Below are positions 35,699-46,942 of a stretch of DNA of 64,000 bases, in pieces. Made by a program: the position numbers and the translations under genes. The notes beneath the pieces are model-generated. The model was not told the DNA's origin and searched no databases. It saw only the letters and a list, made by a program, of their open reading frames with translations. Position 1 is the stretch's first letter; every line of letters starts with the position of its first letter. The DNA lies in contig JAJAGP010001656.1 of NCBI GenBank assembly GCA_025084515.1, forward strand, positions 107,178-171,177. Direction: 5' to 3'. Origin of the DNA: Ancistrus triradiatus. Lineage: Eukaryota; Chordata; Actinopteri; Siluriformes; Loricariidae.

Positions 35699-36590
35699 AG
35701 ACTGTCCAGAAAAGATGTACTGTGAAATTTGACAGTATGTAGAACCATGAAGTGGCCAATAAATTACTATCAAAAATTCCTAGTAGAACTGTGAACTTTC
35801 CAGTCAAACTGGAGTCAAGCAATTCACAGTTTTACTATGAAATTTCACAGTAAAAAATTTTTTTGCCTGGGTTAAAATACTTCTAAAAGACTGGAGTCTG
35901 ATGCCATATCACATCTAAAGACAAGTTTCAAAATTTTTAGTCACATTTTGCAAAGATTTTGCAAAGATTTTGCAAAGACTGGGGATTTTACATGGTCTCT
36001 AATTGCAAGACTGCAACTAGATTCTTTTTAACATTATTTCCCATCATGACTGCTTTGTGTCACCATAAGCACAAATTCCATTGCGGGAAAGCCACGTTTT
36101 GTTCGCGTCAGTATAATGAATCATCAGAGGTTCCCAACTTGTGTGATTTTTTTGTCACATGGTTGGTTCTCGATGCAAGTTTTTTTATTTGCTTGTTTTC
36201 AACAGAATATATTTTGTGTTTGAGTCTGCCTTTTGCTTCATTATTTTTTTATTTTTGTGATGGGCCCAAGGGTGTGACTTTCATTTCTCTGTTGGGGTGG
36301 TATAAATAGTAACATTTCTCACAATTACTGAGGGGGATGCCAAAGGTGCTAACGAAAGTACATTTGTTTTAAATGTATTTATAGGCTACATGTTTATTAT
36401 GTTCAACCAGTTATACCAAGAATGGCTTGTAGAGGGCACACTATATATGGGCATCGTTTTCCTAAGTACAATGTGTATGACGTGATCTCATCGAGCAGAA
36501 TCTTAATTGAGAAGCATCATGAAGGTTGTTTCACTATGAATTTTCACTGTAACCATTAAATATGTGTCACTGTGAGGCATATGAAAGAGA
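35699..36590. other. Gene-free AT-rich stretch
   Basis: No gene or named repeat is seen. The word GCAAAGATTTT is repeated in tandem at about 35,949-35,976. The 116-codon frame at 35,959-36,309 has no family features. Confidence 0.45.
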
Positions 36591-36607
36591 GAATGCAATC
36601 AAATGTA

Positions 36608-37245
36608 TTATGGCACGAATAAAGGAGATTTCTGAGGACCTCAGAAAAAGAGTTGTTGATGCTCATCAGGCTGGAAAAGGTTACAAAACCATTTCTAAAG
36701 AGTTTGGACTCATTGTGTACAAATGGAGGAAATTCAAGACCATTGTTACCCTTCCCAGGAGTGGTCGACCAACAAAGATCTCTCCAAGAGCAAGGAGTGT
36801 AATAGTTAGCAAGGTCATAAAGGACCCCAGGGTAACTTCTAAGCAACTGAAGACCTCTCTCATATTGGCTAATGTTAATGTTCATGAGTCCACCATCAGA
36901 AAAACACTGAACAACAATGGTGTTCATGGCAGGGTTGCAAGGAGAAGGCCACTGCTCTCCAAAAAAAAACATTGCTGCACATCTGCAGTTTGCTAAAGAT
37001 CACATGGACAAGCCAGAAGTCTATTGTAAGAATGTTTTGTGGACAGATGAGACCAAATTAGATCTTTTTGGCTTAAAAGAAAAGCGTTATGTTTTGAGAA
37101 AGGAAAACAAAAAATAATTATCCCATCTGTGAGACAAGTTGGTGGTGGTATCATAGTTTGGGCCTGTTTTGCTGCATCTGGGCCAGGACGGCTTGCCATC
37201 ATTGATGGAACAACGAATTCTGAATTATATAAGAGAATTTCTCAC
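36608..37245 (+). mobile_element. Tc1-like transposon, family II, internal fragment
   Basis: It opens at the transposase start, MARIKEISEDLRKRVVDAHQ, with the N-terminal helix-turn-helix. A 21-base deletion removes the HQSTVRQ region. After about residue 125 the frame shifts, and LWTDETKLDLF follows in another frame near 37,040. Neither terminal inverted repeat is present, and it runs into a family V element. Confidence 0.85.
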
Positions 37246-38260
37246 AGATTTTGGTCGATATTGACATGGTAGCATCACGCAAGCTGCATATCCATGATAT
37301 GAATTCCCAATTCCATCACATCCCAAATGTGCTCTATTGGATTGAGATCTGATGACTGTGGAGGCATTTTGAGTACAGCAAACTCATTGTCATGTTCAAG
37401 AAACCAGTTTGAGATGGTTTGACTTTTGTGACATGGCACGTAGAAGAGGGATGGACATGGTCAATTGGTATTAACCTTCAAAGACCTCACGTCCCCACAT
37501 GAGGACATGACGTTTTGGGTTTGCTACACCTCATACTTCATTCTGCTTAACACAGTCCTCATTTGTAGACACTCTTGAGCATTTCACAAAAACAAAAATA
37601 CCTTCTGTTCAAAGATGTTGCTCAGTTTTTATACATAAAAAAATCAGAGCTCCGAGGAGGGTAAGGAGGTCTCAAGAGGTTAAGGGGTCCAAAGTGTGCC
37701 ACACTATTACACTACCCCCAGCAGCCCAAACCATTGATACAAGGCAGGATGGACCAGACAGCATTTATCCAATCTTCTATTATTCAGTTGTGGTGAGTCG
37801 GTGCAAATTGTAGTCTCAGTTGTCTGTTTTTAGTTGACAGGGGTGGCACTTGGTGAGGTCTTCTTTAGGAGTAGCCCATCTGCTTCAAGTTTTGACTTGC
37901 TGTGCATTAAGAGGAGCTCTTCTGAATACCTAGGATTTATTGAGAGTTACTATATCCGTTCTATCAGCTTGAACCAGTCTGGCAATTCTCGTCTGACCTC
38001 TTGTATCAACAAGGCACTTTTGCCCAAAGAACGGCCACTCACTGGATATTTTCTCTTTTTCAGACCAATCTCTATAAACCCTAGAGATGGCTGTGTGTGA
38101 AGATCCCAGTAGATCATTTCTGAAATATTCAGACCTGTCTACCACCAACAACCATGCCACATTCAAAATCACTTTAATCACTTTTCTTCCCAATTCTGAA
38201 GCTTGGTTTGATCTTCAGCAGGTCGTCATGACCATGTCTACATACCTAAATGCACTGACC
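37246..38260 (-). mobile_element. Tc1-like family V, copy 2
   Basis: The minus strand carries the same transposase sequence as the 11.1-12.5 kb copy. The segment 37,930-38,193 reads GRKVIK... EKEKISSEWPFFGQKCL, and the reverse of GATTGAGATCTGATGAC (37,342) encodes the PDLNPIE block. Both outer ends are missing. A piggyBac-like MITE sits inside. Confidence 0.8.
37471..37683. mobile_element. piggyBac-like MITE (about 205 bp) with TTAA duplication
   Basis: TTAA is found at 37,471-37,474 and 37,680-37,683. The ends between them are inverted: CCTTCAAAGACCTC against CCTCTTGAGACCTC. Host family V sequence reads straight across if the element and one TTAA are removed (AATTGGTA-TTAA-GGGGTCC). TTAA duplication is the signature of piggyBac transposases. 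The interior is non-coding. Confidence 0.82.
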
Positions 38261-38377
38261 TGATATAACAAAATCATAAATCATATATAAATATAGAACA
38301 ACATCAGATTATCATTATTCGTACTGTTTCAAAGCCTCTTAAACCAGTTCACGTGGAGCTGGGAACTAACCTGCAGC

Positions 38378-38429
38378 ACAGGGCACACTCACAGGGCACA
38401 CTCACAGGGCACACTCACAGGGCACACTC
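38378..38429. repeat. 13-bp minisatellite, four units
   Basis: The unit ACAGGGCACACTC is repeated four times without variation. It sits in a decayed interspersed repeat (about 38,345-38,520) of the type seen at 10.76 kb. Confidence 0.92.
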
Positions 38430-38825
38430 ACTCACTCACGCTGGGGCACTTTTAGAGAAACCAGTTTACTGAAATGCATGTATTTGGAATGTAGCAGGAA
38501 ACCCTCATAGACAGAGGGAGAACTATAGTATGAATTTATTTCACACAGTGTAATACCACAAGAGGGCGGTATTACATTAGCATTCACATGACTTTCACTT
38601 CGGGATAGAGCGCATGCATTGTGAGTTAGCCTGATAACATTATTGAGGTATAAAGTCTGGCTTTTCTATTTCATATACGAATAAAACAATCAAATTCATT
38701 TACAATGTAATTTTACTGTTACATATTATGCATTTATTTTATATGCACGCTCGAGAGGAAATGGTACGCCAAGATATTTTCATGAATAAAGTCTAAATGT
38801 CTAATAATAATATGAAGCATATGCT

Positions 38826-38945
38826 GCCATTAGCTACACCTGTTCAACTGCTACAAATATCTAATCAGCCAATCATATGGCAGCAATTAAATGCATTTAG
38901 GCATGTAGACATGATCAAGATAACCTGCTTAAGTTCAAAACGAGC
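38826..38945 (+). mobile_element. Tc1-like family V, terminal fragment
   Basis: ACACCTGTTCAACTGCTACA and AATGCATTTAGGCATGTAGA match the left end of the family V element at 11.14 kb. The match stops after AAACGAGCAGGTGCC. Confidence 0.8.
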
Positions 38946-39165
38946 AGGTGCCATATGTTTTCCACTTTTTATAATGCTCCAAAAGTTACTTGGAGGTATG
39001 GTTAAAGCCTCTGAGGCCTTTTTACATCCTTGTCCCAACTTGTGCTTTTCCACAGCTTTATCCCGGAGCCCTTTTGAAAGCATCCTTCCAACTCTGATGA
39101 ATTATGTGCGTTACCAAGTACTGCTATTACTGAAATCCTTAAGAAAAAGCTTTTTTCTTCTGTAA
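38946..39165 (-). mobile_element. Tc1-like transposase N-terminal fragment (other family)
   Basis: The minus strand encodes LRDKAVEKHKLGQGCKKASE and then ALTIPPSNFWSIIKS, the helix-turn-helix of a Tc1-type transposase. It joins the family V fragment directly, so one interrupted the other or a deletion fused them. Confidence 0.65.
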
Positions 39166-39394
39166 TCAAAACCACAAAAATGTTTTTCACTCAGGGAGCA
39201 GTTAGACTGATATTTGTTCTAGAACATGGTTTGTTGTATGTGAGCAAGTTTTTAATGGTTGCTCTAAAGGGGCTACCCACTTATCCAGCTTCTGTATCTG
39301 CATATGCATTGACTGAGGGAGCCATTATGGGAATCTGCAAGAACTCTATTATTCCACCATTCTGTGGGAACCACTACCTGTCCTGGAATGTAGT

Positions 39395-39688
39395 GTTTTC
39401 CTTTCTCCAAACATAACCAAAAAGTTCTATTTTGGTCTCATTCGTCCACAAAACATTCTTCCAATAGCCTTCTGGCTTGTCCACGTGATCTTTAACAAAC
39501 TGCAGACGAGCAGCAATGGTCTTTTTGGAGAACAGTGGCTATCTCCTTGCAACCCTGCCATGCACACCATTGTTGTTCAATGTTGTTCTGTTGGTGGACT
39601 CATGAACATTAACATTAGCCAATATGAGAGAGGCCTTCAGTTGCTTAGAAGTTACCCTGGGGTTCTTTGAGACTCTAATTTCACTTTC
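39395..39688 (-). mobile_element. Tc1-like transposon, family II, internal fragment (inverted)
   Basis: The minus strand carries the middle of the family II transposase, including the reverse complement of GTTCTATTTTGGTCTCATTC (TDETKIELF region) and of ATTAACATTAGCCAATATGA. No inverted repeats remain. Confidence 0.82.
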
Positions 39689-40555
39689 AAATTAACTGCT
39701 AATCCTAGAGGTTGCCACTGACTAATATATATAAATATCATCCCTATTGCATCCCTATTGCTTATCATCCACATTTTGTTCTTGTGAAATTTGAAAATAT
39801 TATATTCTACATATTATGTACCATACTTAGCCATGCTACATGAGAGTCTGTAGTATATTGGTATTGACTGAATAACCATGAGCTAGCATTGGGTTTGCTG
39901 TGCTTGGAAGCCATGATGCACTTCATGGTAGTATCTTCAGAAAAGAAATAAACAGACAATTCTACAACACACTCAAGAGAAGTGTGGTTATGTCTGATGC
40001 TTCCAGTTCTCCGTTTGAAGACTCTGATGATGTCCACATGGATGTTAAGTAATGCATTCCTTGTATAAGCACGTATAAGCTTGATTATAACACTTTGAAC
40101 ATTGTGCTAAATCATCCAGCACTACCTGTAGCTAGATAGCAGTGAGTCGCTGCGACTCTCTTTGTCGTCTGTGTGAAGTGTATCGATGTGCTTTTTATGC
40201 AGGAAAGTAAAATGGGATCACATCTGGTAACACTGACAAAGTATATCCAGATATAATCCAGATATAAGACACATTAATGCAAAGTGTAAACAGACTTACT
40301 GTCTCTCTCTGCAAACTTGAAACTTGCCACGAGATGTCTTTGTAGACTAGATTTGAGCTGCATTTGAACTGAACACCCCATTACATTTTCTTACACCATT
40401 CAACATCAAAGCTCTGCATAGGCTCTATCCAACAGGAATGGATATCCAGCAGAGATGAGCAATATTCAATATTTTCAAAATCAACAACTCAGTGGGTAGT
40501 TTGAATGACTAGTCTGTCTTGAAAAAACTAATTGGTGTATTTTGGTTTTGTATTC
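39689..40555. other. Gene-free stretch
   Basis: No named repeat or gene is recognised; open frames are short. Confidence 0.45.
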
Positions 40556-41095
40556 TGATCACAGTCAGACAAACTGAGGAATTTCAAGACCATTGTTGCT
40601 CAGTCAACCAACAAAGATCACTCCAAAAGCAAGGTGTGTAATAGTCTGTGAGGTTACAAAGGTACCCAGGGTAACTTCTAAGTAACTAAAAGCCTCCATC
40701 ACATTGGCTAATTAATGTTCATGACTTAACAATCAGGAGAACAGTGAGCAAGAATGGTATACATGGCAGGGTTGCAAGGAGAAAGCCACTGCTCTCCAAA
40801 AAGAAAAACATTTTGTGGATGGATGAGACCAGAATAGAACGCTTTGGTTTAAATTATAAGCATTATGTATAGAGAAAGAAGAATGTTGCATCCCAGCATA
40901 AGAACCTTATCTGTGAAACATGGTGATGGTAGGATCATGGTTTGGGAGTGTTTCACTGCATCTGGGCCAGGACGGCTTGCCATCATAGATGGAACAATGA
41001 AATCTAAATTATACCAACATTTTCTAAAGGAAAATGTCAGGACATCTGTCTGTGAACTGAATCACAAGAGAAGGTGGGTCATACAGCAAGTTTTG

Positions 41096-42417
41096 CACAT
41101 CAAGAGAAAGAAATTTTTGCCCATTCTTCCTTGCAAAACAGCTGGAGCTCAGTGAGGCTGGATGGAGAGCGTTTGTGAACAGCAGTCTTCAGCTCTTTCC
41201 ACAGATGCTTGATTGGATTCAGGTCTGGACTTTGACTTGGCCATTCTAACACCTGGATACGTTTATTTGTGAACCACTCCATTGTAGATTTTGCTTTATG
41301 TTTTGGATCATTGTCTTGTTGGAAGATAAATCTCCGTCCCAGTCTCAGGTCTTTTGCAGACTCCAACAGGTTTTCATCCAGAATGGTCCTGTATTTGGCT
41401 CCATCCATCTTCCCATCAATTTTAACCATCTTCCCTGTCCCTGCTGAAGAAAAGCAGGCCCAAACCATGATGCTGCCACCACCATGTTTGACAGTGGGGA
41501 TGGTGCGTTCAGGGTGATGAGCTGTGTTGCTTTTACGCCAAACATAACGTTTTGCATTGTGGCCAAAAAGTTCATCTGACCAGAGCACCTTCTTCCACAT
41601 GTTTGGTGTGTCTCCCAGGTGGCTTGTGGGAAACTTTATTATGGATATCTTTGAGAAATGGCTTTCTTCTTGCCACTCTTCCATAAAGGCCAGATTTGTG
41701 CAGTGTACGACTGATTGTTGTGTCCTATGGACAGAGTCTCCCACCTCAGCTGTAGATCTCTGCAGTTCATCCAGAGTGATCATGGGCCTCTTGGCTGCAT
41801 CTCTGACCAGTCTTCTCCTTGTTTGAGCTGAAGGTTTAGAGGGACGGCCGGGTCTTGGTAGATTTGCAGTGGTCTGATACTCCTTCCATTTCAATATGAT
41901 CGCATGCACAGTGCTCCTTGAGATGTTTAAAGCTTGGGAAATCTTTTTGTATTCAAATCCGGTTTTTAAACTTCTCCACAACAGTATCTTGGACCTGCCT
42001 GGTGTGTTCCTTGGTCTTCATGATGCTCTCTGCGCTTTTAAAACAGAACTCTGAGACTATCACAGAGCATGTGCATTTATACGGAGACTTGATTACACAC
42101 AGGTGGATTCTATTTATCATCATCAGTCATTTAGGTCAACATTGGATCATTCAGAGATCCTCACTGAACTTCTGGAGTGAGTTTGCTGCACTGAAAGTAA
42201 AGGGGCCGAATAATTTTGCACGCCCCACTTTTCAGTTTTTTATTTCTAAAAAAAATTAAAAATATCCAATAGATTTCGTTCCACTTCACGATTGTGTCCC
42301 ACTTGTTGTTGATTCTTCACAAACAAATTACAATTTCATATCTTTATGTTTGAAGCCTGAAATGTGGCAAAAGGTTGAAAAGTTCAAGGGGCCCGAATAC
42401 TTTTGCAAGGCACTGTA
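41096..42417 (-). mobile_element. Tc1-like transposon, family III, one end truncated
   Basis: The right terminal repeat reads ACTTTTGCAAGGCACTG up to 42,415, followed by TA. The opposite terminal repeat (about 300 bp in complete copies) is missing, and the element stops at GCCCATTCTTCCTTGCAAAA at 41,096. It is the best-preserved transposase in the window. Confidence 0.88.
41100..42021 (-). pseudogene. Tc1-like transposase, nearly full length, inactivated
   Basis: The start ATG is at 42,021 (MKTKEHTRQVQDTVVEKFK). An extra A near 41,965 shifts the frame into the 293-codon open reading down to 41,100. Domains in order: helix-turn-helix ISQALNISRSTVHAIILKWK, linker GRPSKPSAQTRRR, first catalytic Asp in VLWSDE, KHGGGSIMVWACFSSAGTG, second Asp in FQQDNDPKHKAK. 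The third catalytic residue is changed: PDLNPIKHLW where the family has a Glu (GAG to AAG). A deletion also removes the TKIE part after WSDE. The enzyme would be inactive even with the frame mended. Confidence 0.9.
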
Positions 42418-42545
42418 TGTGCCCTATGATGGTTTGGTGCCCTGTCTAGGGTTGTTCCTGCCTTGTGCTCTGTGTCACTGGCTTGGCTTTCCCGTGGCTT
42501 TCCTGTGACCCCGTCTAGGATAAACGGATAAGAAATGAATGTATG
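42418..42545 (+). repeat. SINE-like interspersed repeat fragment
   Basis: GGTGCCCTGTCTAGGGTTGT and TCCTGCCTTGTGCTC are the reverse complement of the repeat at 10.8 kb. It ends in AGAAATGAATGTATGG, a common tail. Confidence 0.6.
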
Positions 42546-42875
42546 GAAGAACAGGATAAAATTCCAAACTGATGTGCAGGACTGACCTTCATTTACCGGA
42601 AACATTTCATTGCTATTATTGCTGCACAAACGGGTCACATCAGAAAGTGAAAGCAAAGGTTCATATACTTTTGCAACTCACAGATATGAAAAATTGGAAA
42701 ACATAAATGACCAAGTAAAATATTGTTGTACGATTTGGTTAATTGGGTTCTCTTTATATTTTTTTAGGACTTCTGTGAAAATTTGATGACGCTTTAGGTC
42801 ACATTTATACAGAAATATAGAAAATTCTAGAGGGTTCACAAACCTTAAAGTACCGTACCACTTTAGAAGAAGACG

Positions 42876-43204
42876 GCTGCTAAAAACCTGTCATACAGTG
42901 ATGATGCTGATTGCGGCCATAATATGAGCTATTATGGTGCAGAGACCAATTTTGACACGAGGGAGCATGTCAAGGGACCCAAAAACTGTTATTTTGGAGA
43001 GTGGTATCTGTACAAGCTCTGCAAGTCTGAAATTATTGTTTTTTGGCCATGCAGGGATAGATGTCATGGATGATGTGTGTTGTACAGTATTGAGTATTAT
43101 CAGTCAAATGTGATCCTGATCCTGTGTTAATCAGTAATCTGCTGTTTGATTAGCTCCTTTCCACTCTGTACATTCTGACTTTTATTCAAGTCACTATTTG
43201 GAAG
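42876..43204. other. Gene-free stretch
   Basis: Nothing recognisable is seen between the family II end and the RTE remnant. Confidence 0.45.
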
Positions 43205-43993
43205 AATACTCTTATTTCAGGGAACAGGTAGAAGAGAACTAGGAGAGGTGGAGGTATAATCTGGAAAGGAGAGGAATGAAAGTCAACTGTAGTAAGACAG
43301 AATCCATGTGTGTAAATGAAAGGGAGGCAGGTGGAACAGTCAGGCTTCAGGGATCAGTGGTCACAAAGGTCCAGGGTTCAGGTACTTGGGATCAACTGTC
43401 CAAGGAAATGGGGGAGTGTGGAAAGGAGGTAAAGAAGAGAGTACAGGCAGGATGGAGTGGGTGGAGAAGAGTGTCAGGAGTGCTGTGTGACAAAAGGGTC
43501 GCAGCAAAAGTGAAAGGAAAGATTTATAGAGAGTAGTGAGACCAGGCCTTGTTGTATGGCTTAGAAGACAGTGGCACTGACAAAGAGACAGGAAGCAGAG
43601 CTGGAGGTGGTGGCAGAACTTAAGATGTTGAGGTTCTCTTTAGGAGTGTCTAGGGGTGGACAGGATTAGGAATGAGATCATCAGAGGGACAGCACAGGCT
43701 GGAAAAAATTGGGAGACAAAATTCGAGAGGGAAGACTGAGCTGGTTTGGACATGTGCAGAGGAGGGATAGTGGATATATTGGTAGGGGATGTTGGAGATG
43801 GAGCTGCCAGGCAAGAGACGGAGAGGAAGACCAAAGAGGAGTTATTTGGTTGTGGTAAATGAAGATATGCAGGGAGTTGGGGTGAGAGTAGAGGACGTGG
43901 AGGACAGGGTGAGGTGGAAACGTTTAACTCGCTGTGGCGACCGATGATAAAGGGAGAAGCCGAAAGAAGAAGAAGAAGAAGAAGAAGAAGAAC
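43205..43993 (+). mobile_element. RTE-type LINE 3' end with GAA tail
   Basis: The plus strand encodes, across several frames, MGECGKEVKKRVQAGWSGWR, VSGVLCDKRVAAKVKGKIY, then RIRNEIIRGTAQAG, and in the other frame a GRRG/CGD-type end. It stops in about nine AAG units (43,966-43,992). The family is the one at 15.16-15.51 kb. Stop codons and shifts make it a dead copy. Confidence 0.88.
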
Positions 43994-45065
43994 TCTTATT
44001 TCAGGATGTTAACTTTTGTAGCATTTTTGGCTACTTCCTAAAGTGAAGTTTAAGTATCCATATTTGATAGTCAGCCAGTGATCATACAGCAACTGCTAGC
44101 TTTGCTTGTAAATGTTGAACATTTCCTATTAGCGATTAACTTTTGACTATGGATTATACACTTTTAGCTAACTATATGAGTAAACTTTTGGTAGGGTGGA
44201 AATTATTGGACAACCTGGGACATAATCGCGGTACTCTGACACACAGTTTTTAACATTTCCCCATCTCCCATTTAACTGAACATTATAATTTTACAGAAGT
44301 GCATCTGCTGTATGGCTATGAAATTTGCCATGCTCATTATCATGGCCTCTTTGCCTCCATCAGCGCTACAGATGCATCCTATTGAAGTCTTAAAAAGAGC
44401 AAATTCTTGCTTTGAGTTGTGCATTGCTTTTCAATAGTTTAGAAAGAGGAACACTTGCCAGACAAGTGAATGGCATTAAGGATCTTTCAAGGCAGACTAT
44501 ATCATCTGCACATTGGGATATTGACTGCTGAATTCTTTCACTGTGTAATTATCTCTGTAGGATGAGAAGGACTTGGCAAGGAAGTTTCTCGCTCAGTTCT
44601 TCGTGCTGATTGACGGGAAGACATTTGAAAATGAAGTAATTTGAACATGAGGTATGCCTTCACTATGTGCATGCCTGCTAGAAATGTCTGAGTAATTAAT
44701 AATGCGTTTTGGCTTCCCAATGCCTTCCTAACCTCAGTGCCATTAAGTTGTAACATTTATTGTCCCTGTCGTTTTTCAAATGTGGGTCCCTGTATTTGAC
44801 AGTACAGATGATGGGGACTGACTGAACAATACAGAATTACAATAAAAAAAATTTTTTTCATCAGATAGCTAATTCTTAGATGAACTGAACCCTATTTTGA
44901 TTATGTCTTATGAAAATATTCTTCATTTTAATATAATCTTTCCTATTTTCAATGTTGTCAACATAATACAGTAGTATAAGGGATAATTTCCTGACAGGCT
45001 CTTCTATGCTATAGGGTGCCTTATAGGGATGGAATGTCTTTTATTTTTTTAGTAGCAAGATCTGA
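43994..45065. other. Gene-free stretch
   Basis: This is AT-rich sequence with no named repeats and no coding signal. Confidence 0.45.
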
Positions 45066-45130
45066 ATTTGCCAACATGAATACATTTACAACATTTAGCA
45101 GACACCCTTATACAGAGCCCCTTACAGAAG

Positions 45131-46942
45131 TACAGTGGGGCAAAAAGTATTTAGTCAGCCACTGATTGTGCAAGTTCTCCTACTTAGGTCTGTAATTTTC
45201 ATCGTAGGTACACTTCAACTATGAGAGACAAAGTGAGAAAAGAAATCCAGGAAATCACATTGTAGGATTTTTAAAGGATTTTAATTGTAAATTATGGTGG
45301 AAAATAAGTATTTGGTCAATAACAAAAGTTCAACTCAATAACTTAATAAATACTCAAAAACTTAAATAAACTTTGTAACATAACCTTTGTTGGCATTGAC
45401 AGAGGTCAAAAGTCTTCACCAGGTTTGCACACACTGTAGCTGGTATTTTGGCCCATTCCTCCATGCAGATCTCCTCTAGAGCAGTGATGTTTTGGGGCTG
45501 TCACTGGGCAACATGAACTTTCAACTCCCTCAACAAATTTTCTGTGGGGTTGAGGCCTGGAGACTGGCTAGGCCACTCCAGGACCTTGACATGCTTTTTA
45601 CGGAGCCACTCCTTCATTGCCCGAGCGGTGTGTTTGGGATCATTGTCATGCTGGAAGAGCCAGCCACGTTCCATCCTCAATGCTCTCACTGATGGAAGGA
45701 GGTTTTGGCTTAAAATCTCACGATACATGGCCCCGTTCATTCTTCCCATAACATGGATCAGTCGTCCTGTCCCCTTTGCAGAAAAACAGCCCCAAAGCAT
45801 GATGTTTCCACCCCCATGCTTCACAGTAGGTATGGCGCAACTCAGAATTCTTCTTACATTTACATTTTACATTTACAGCATTTAGCAGACACCCTTATCC
45901 AGAGCGACTTACAATTGATACAGTCTTACAATCCAAGCAATTGTGGGTTAAGGGTCTTGCTCAAGGACCCAACAGTAGCAGCTTGGCAGAGGTGGGATTT
46001 GAACCTGGACCTTCTGGTCCATAGTCCAGTACCTTAACCGCTAGGCTACCACAGTCCCTTCTTCCTCCAAACACGGAGAGTTGGGTTTTTAACCAACTTT
46101 TAAAGTTCCTATTTTGGTTTCATCTGACCACCGGATATTTCCAAATATCTTCTGGATCATCCATTAGCTCTCTGACAAACTTTAGATGGGCCTGCGACAG
46201 TATGGCTAAGCAGGGCGGACCACGCCTGTACTGCAGAATCTGCGTCTCTCTCAGCATAGTGTGTCCGGATGGTAGCCTTTGTTCTTTGGTCCCAGCTCTC
46301 TGCAGGTCATTCATTCAGGTCCCTCCATGTAGTCCGGGATTTTGTTTCCCGTTTCATGATCATTTTGAGACCACAGGATGAGATTTGCATGGGGCAGAGA
46401 TCGAGGGAAGATTATCAAGGATGTCTTCCTTTTCTTACAATTGCTCCCACAGTTGATTTATGCAACCCCCCCCCCCACTAACCTGCTTGTCTATTGTAGA
46501 TTCACTCTCCAGCCTGCGGCAGGTCTTACAATTTTCTTCTGGGTGTCCTGACAGAATCTTGGCGTGGCCCATGGCGAGTTTGGGAGTGTATGACGTTTGA
46601 GGCTGTGGACAGGGTCTTTATACAGATAACGAGGTCAAAGAGGGTGCATTTAATACAGGTCGCGAGTGGAGGGACAAAAAAGAGCTCTTAAAGAAGAAGT
46701 TACAGGTCTGTGAGAGCCAGAAATCGTACTGTTTGTGGGGTGGACCAAATACTTATTTTCATCGTGATTTACAATAAATTCTTTAAAAATCCTACCAATG
46801 TGATTTCCTGGATTTTTTTTTCTCATTTTGTCTCTCATAGTTGAAGTGTACCTATGATGAAAATTACAGACCTCTCTCATATTTCTAAGTAGGAGAACTT
46901 GCACAATCAGTGGCTGACTAAATACTTTTTTGCCCCACTGTA
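45131..46942 (-). mobile_element. Tc1-like transposon, family I, copy 3 (with nested SINE)
   Basis: CAGTGGGGCAAAAAGTATTT starts at 45,133, and the inverted end finishes at 46,940, with TA on both sides. Minus-strand transposase pieces include KHGGGNIMLWGCFSAKGTGR, FQHDNDPKHTA and SPGLNPTENL. Several frameshifts are present, and a C run at about 46,467-46,475 lies in the 5' part. A SINE interrupts it at 45,850. Confidence 0.9.
45855..46062 (-). mobile_element. Full-length tRNA-derived SINE inside the Tc1
   Basis: Read on the minus strand: the tRNA-like head GTGGTAGCCTAGCGGTTAAG (A-box), B-box GGTTCAAATCC, body CTTAACCCACAATTGCTTGG, tail GTCGCTCTGGATAAGG ending in repeated GTAAAT units. TTCTT flanks both sides (before 45,855 and after 46,058), which looks like a short target duplication. 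It is the most complete SINE in the window. Confidence 0.9.

Larger units (their letters stand above)
40556..42875 (+). mobile_element. Tc1-like family II element split by a later insertion
   Basis: The left part (40,556-41,095) contains GGAATTTCAAGACCATTGTT through GGTGGGTCATACAGCAAG, the middle of the transposase. The right part (about 42,550-42,875) contains TATTGCTGCACAAACGGGTC through TTCTAGAGGGTTCACAAACC, the C-terminus and right end. Between them lie a family III transposon and a SINE-like repeat. The frame is shifted in many places. The left terminal repeat is absent. Confidence 0.75.

Noticed and set aside
38378..38429. CRISPR-like array
   Set aside because: The repeats are 13 bases in direct tandem without spacers, a minisatellite in a vertebrate genome.
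41269..41826. Plus-strand frames opposite the family III transposase
   Set aside because: They are antisense shadows of the transposase.
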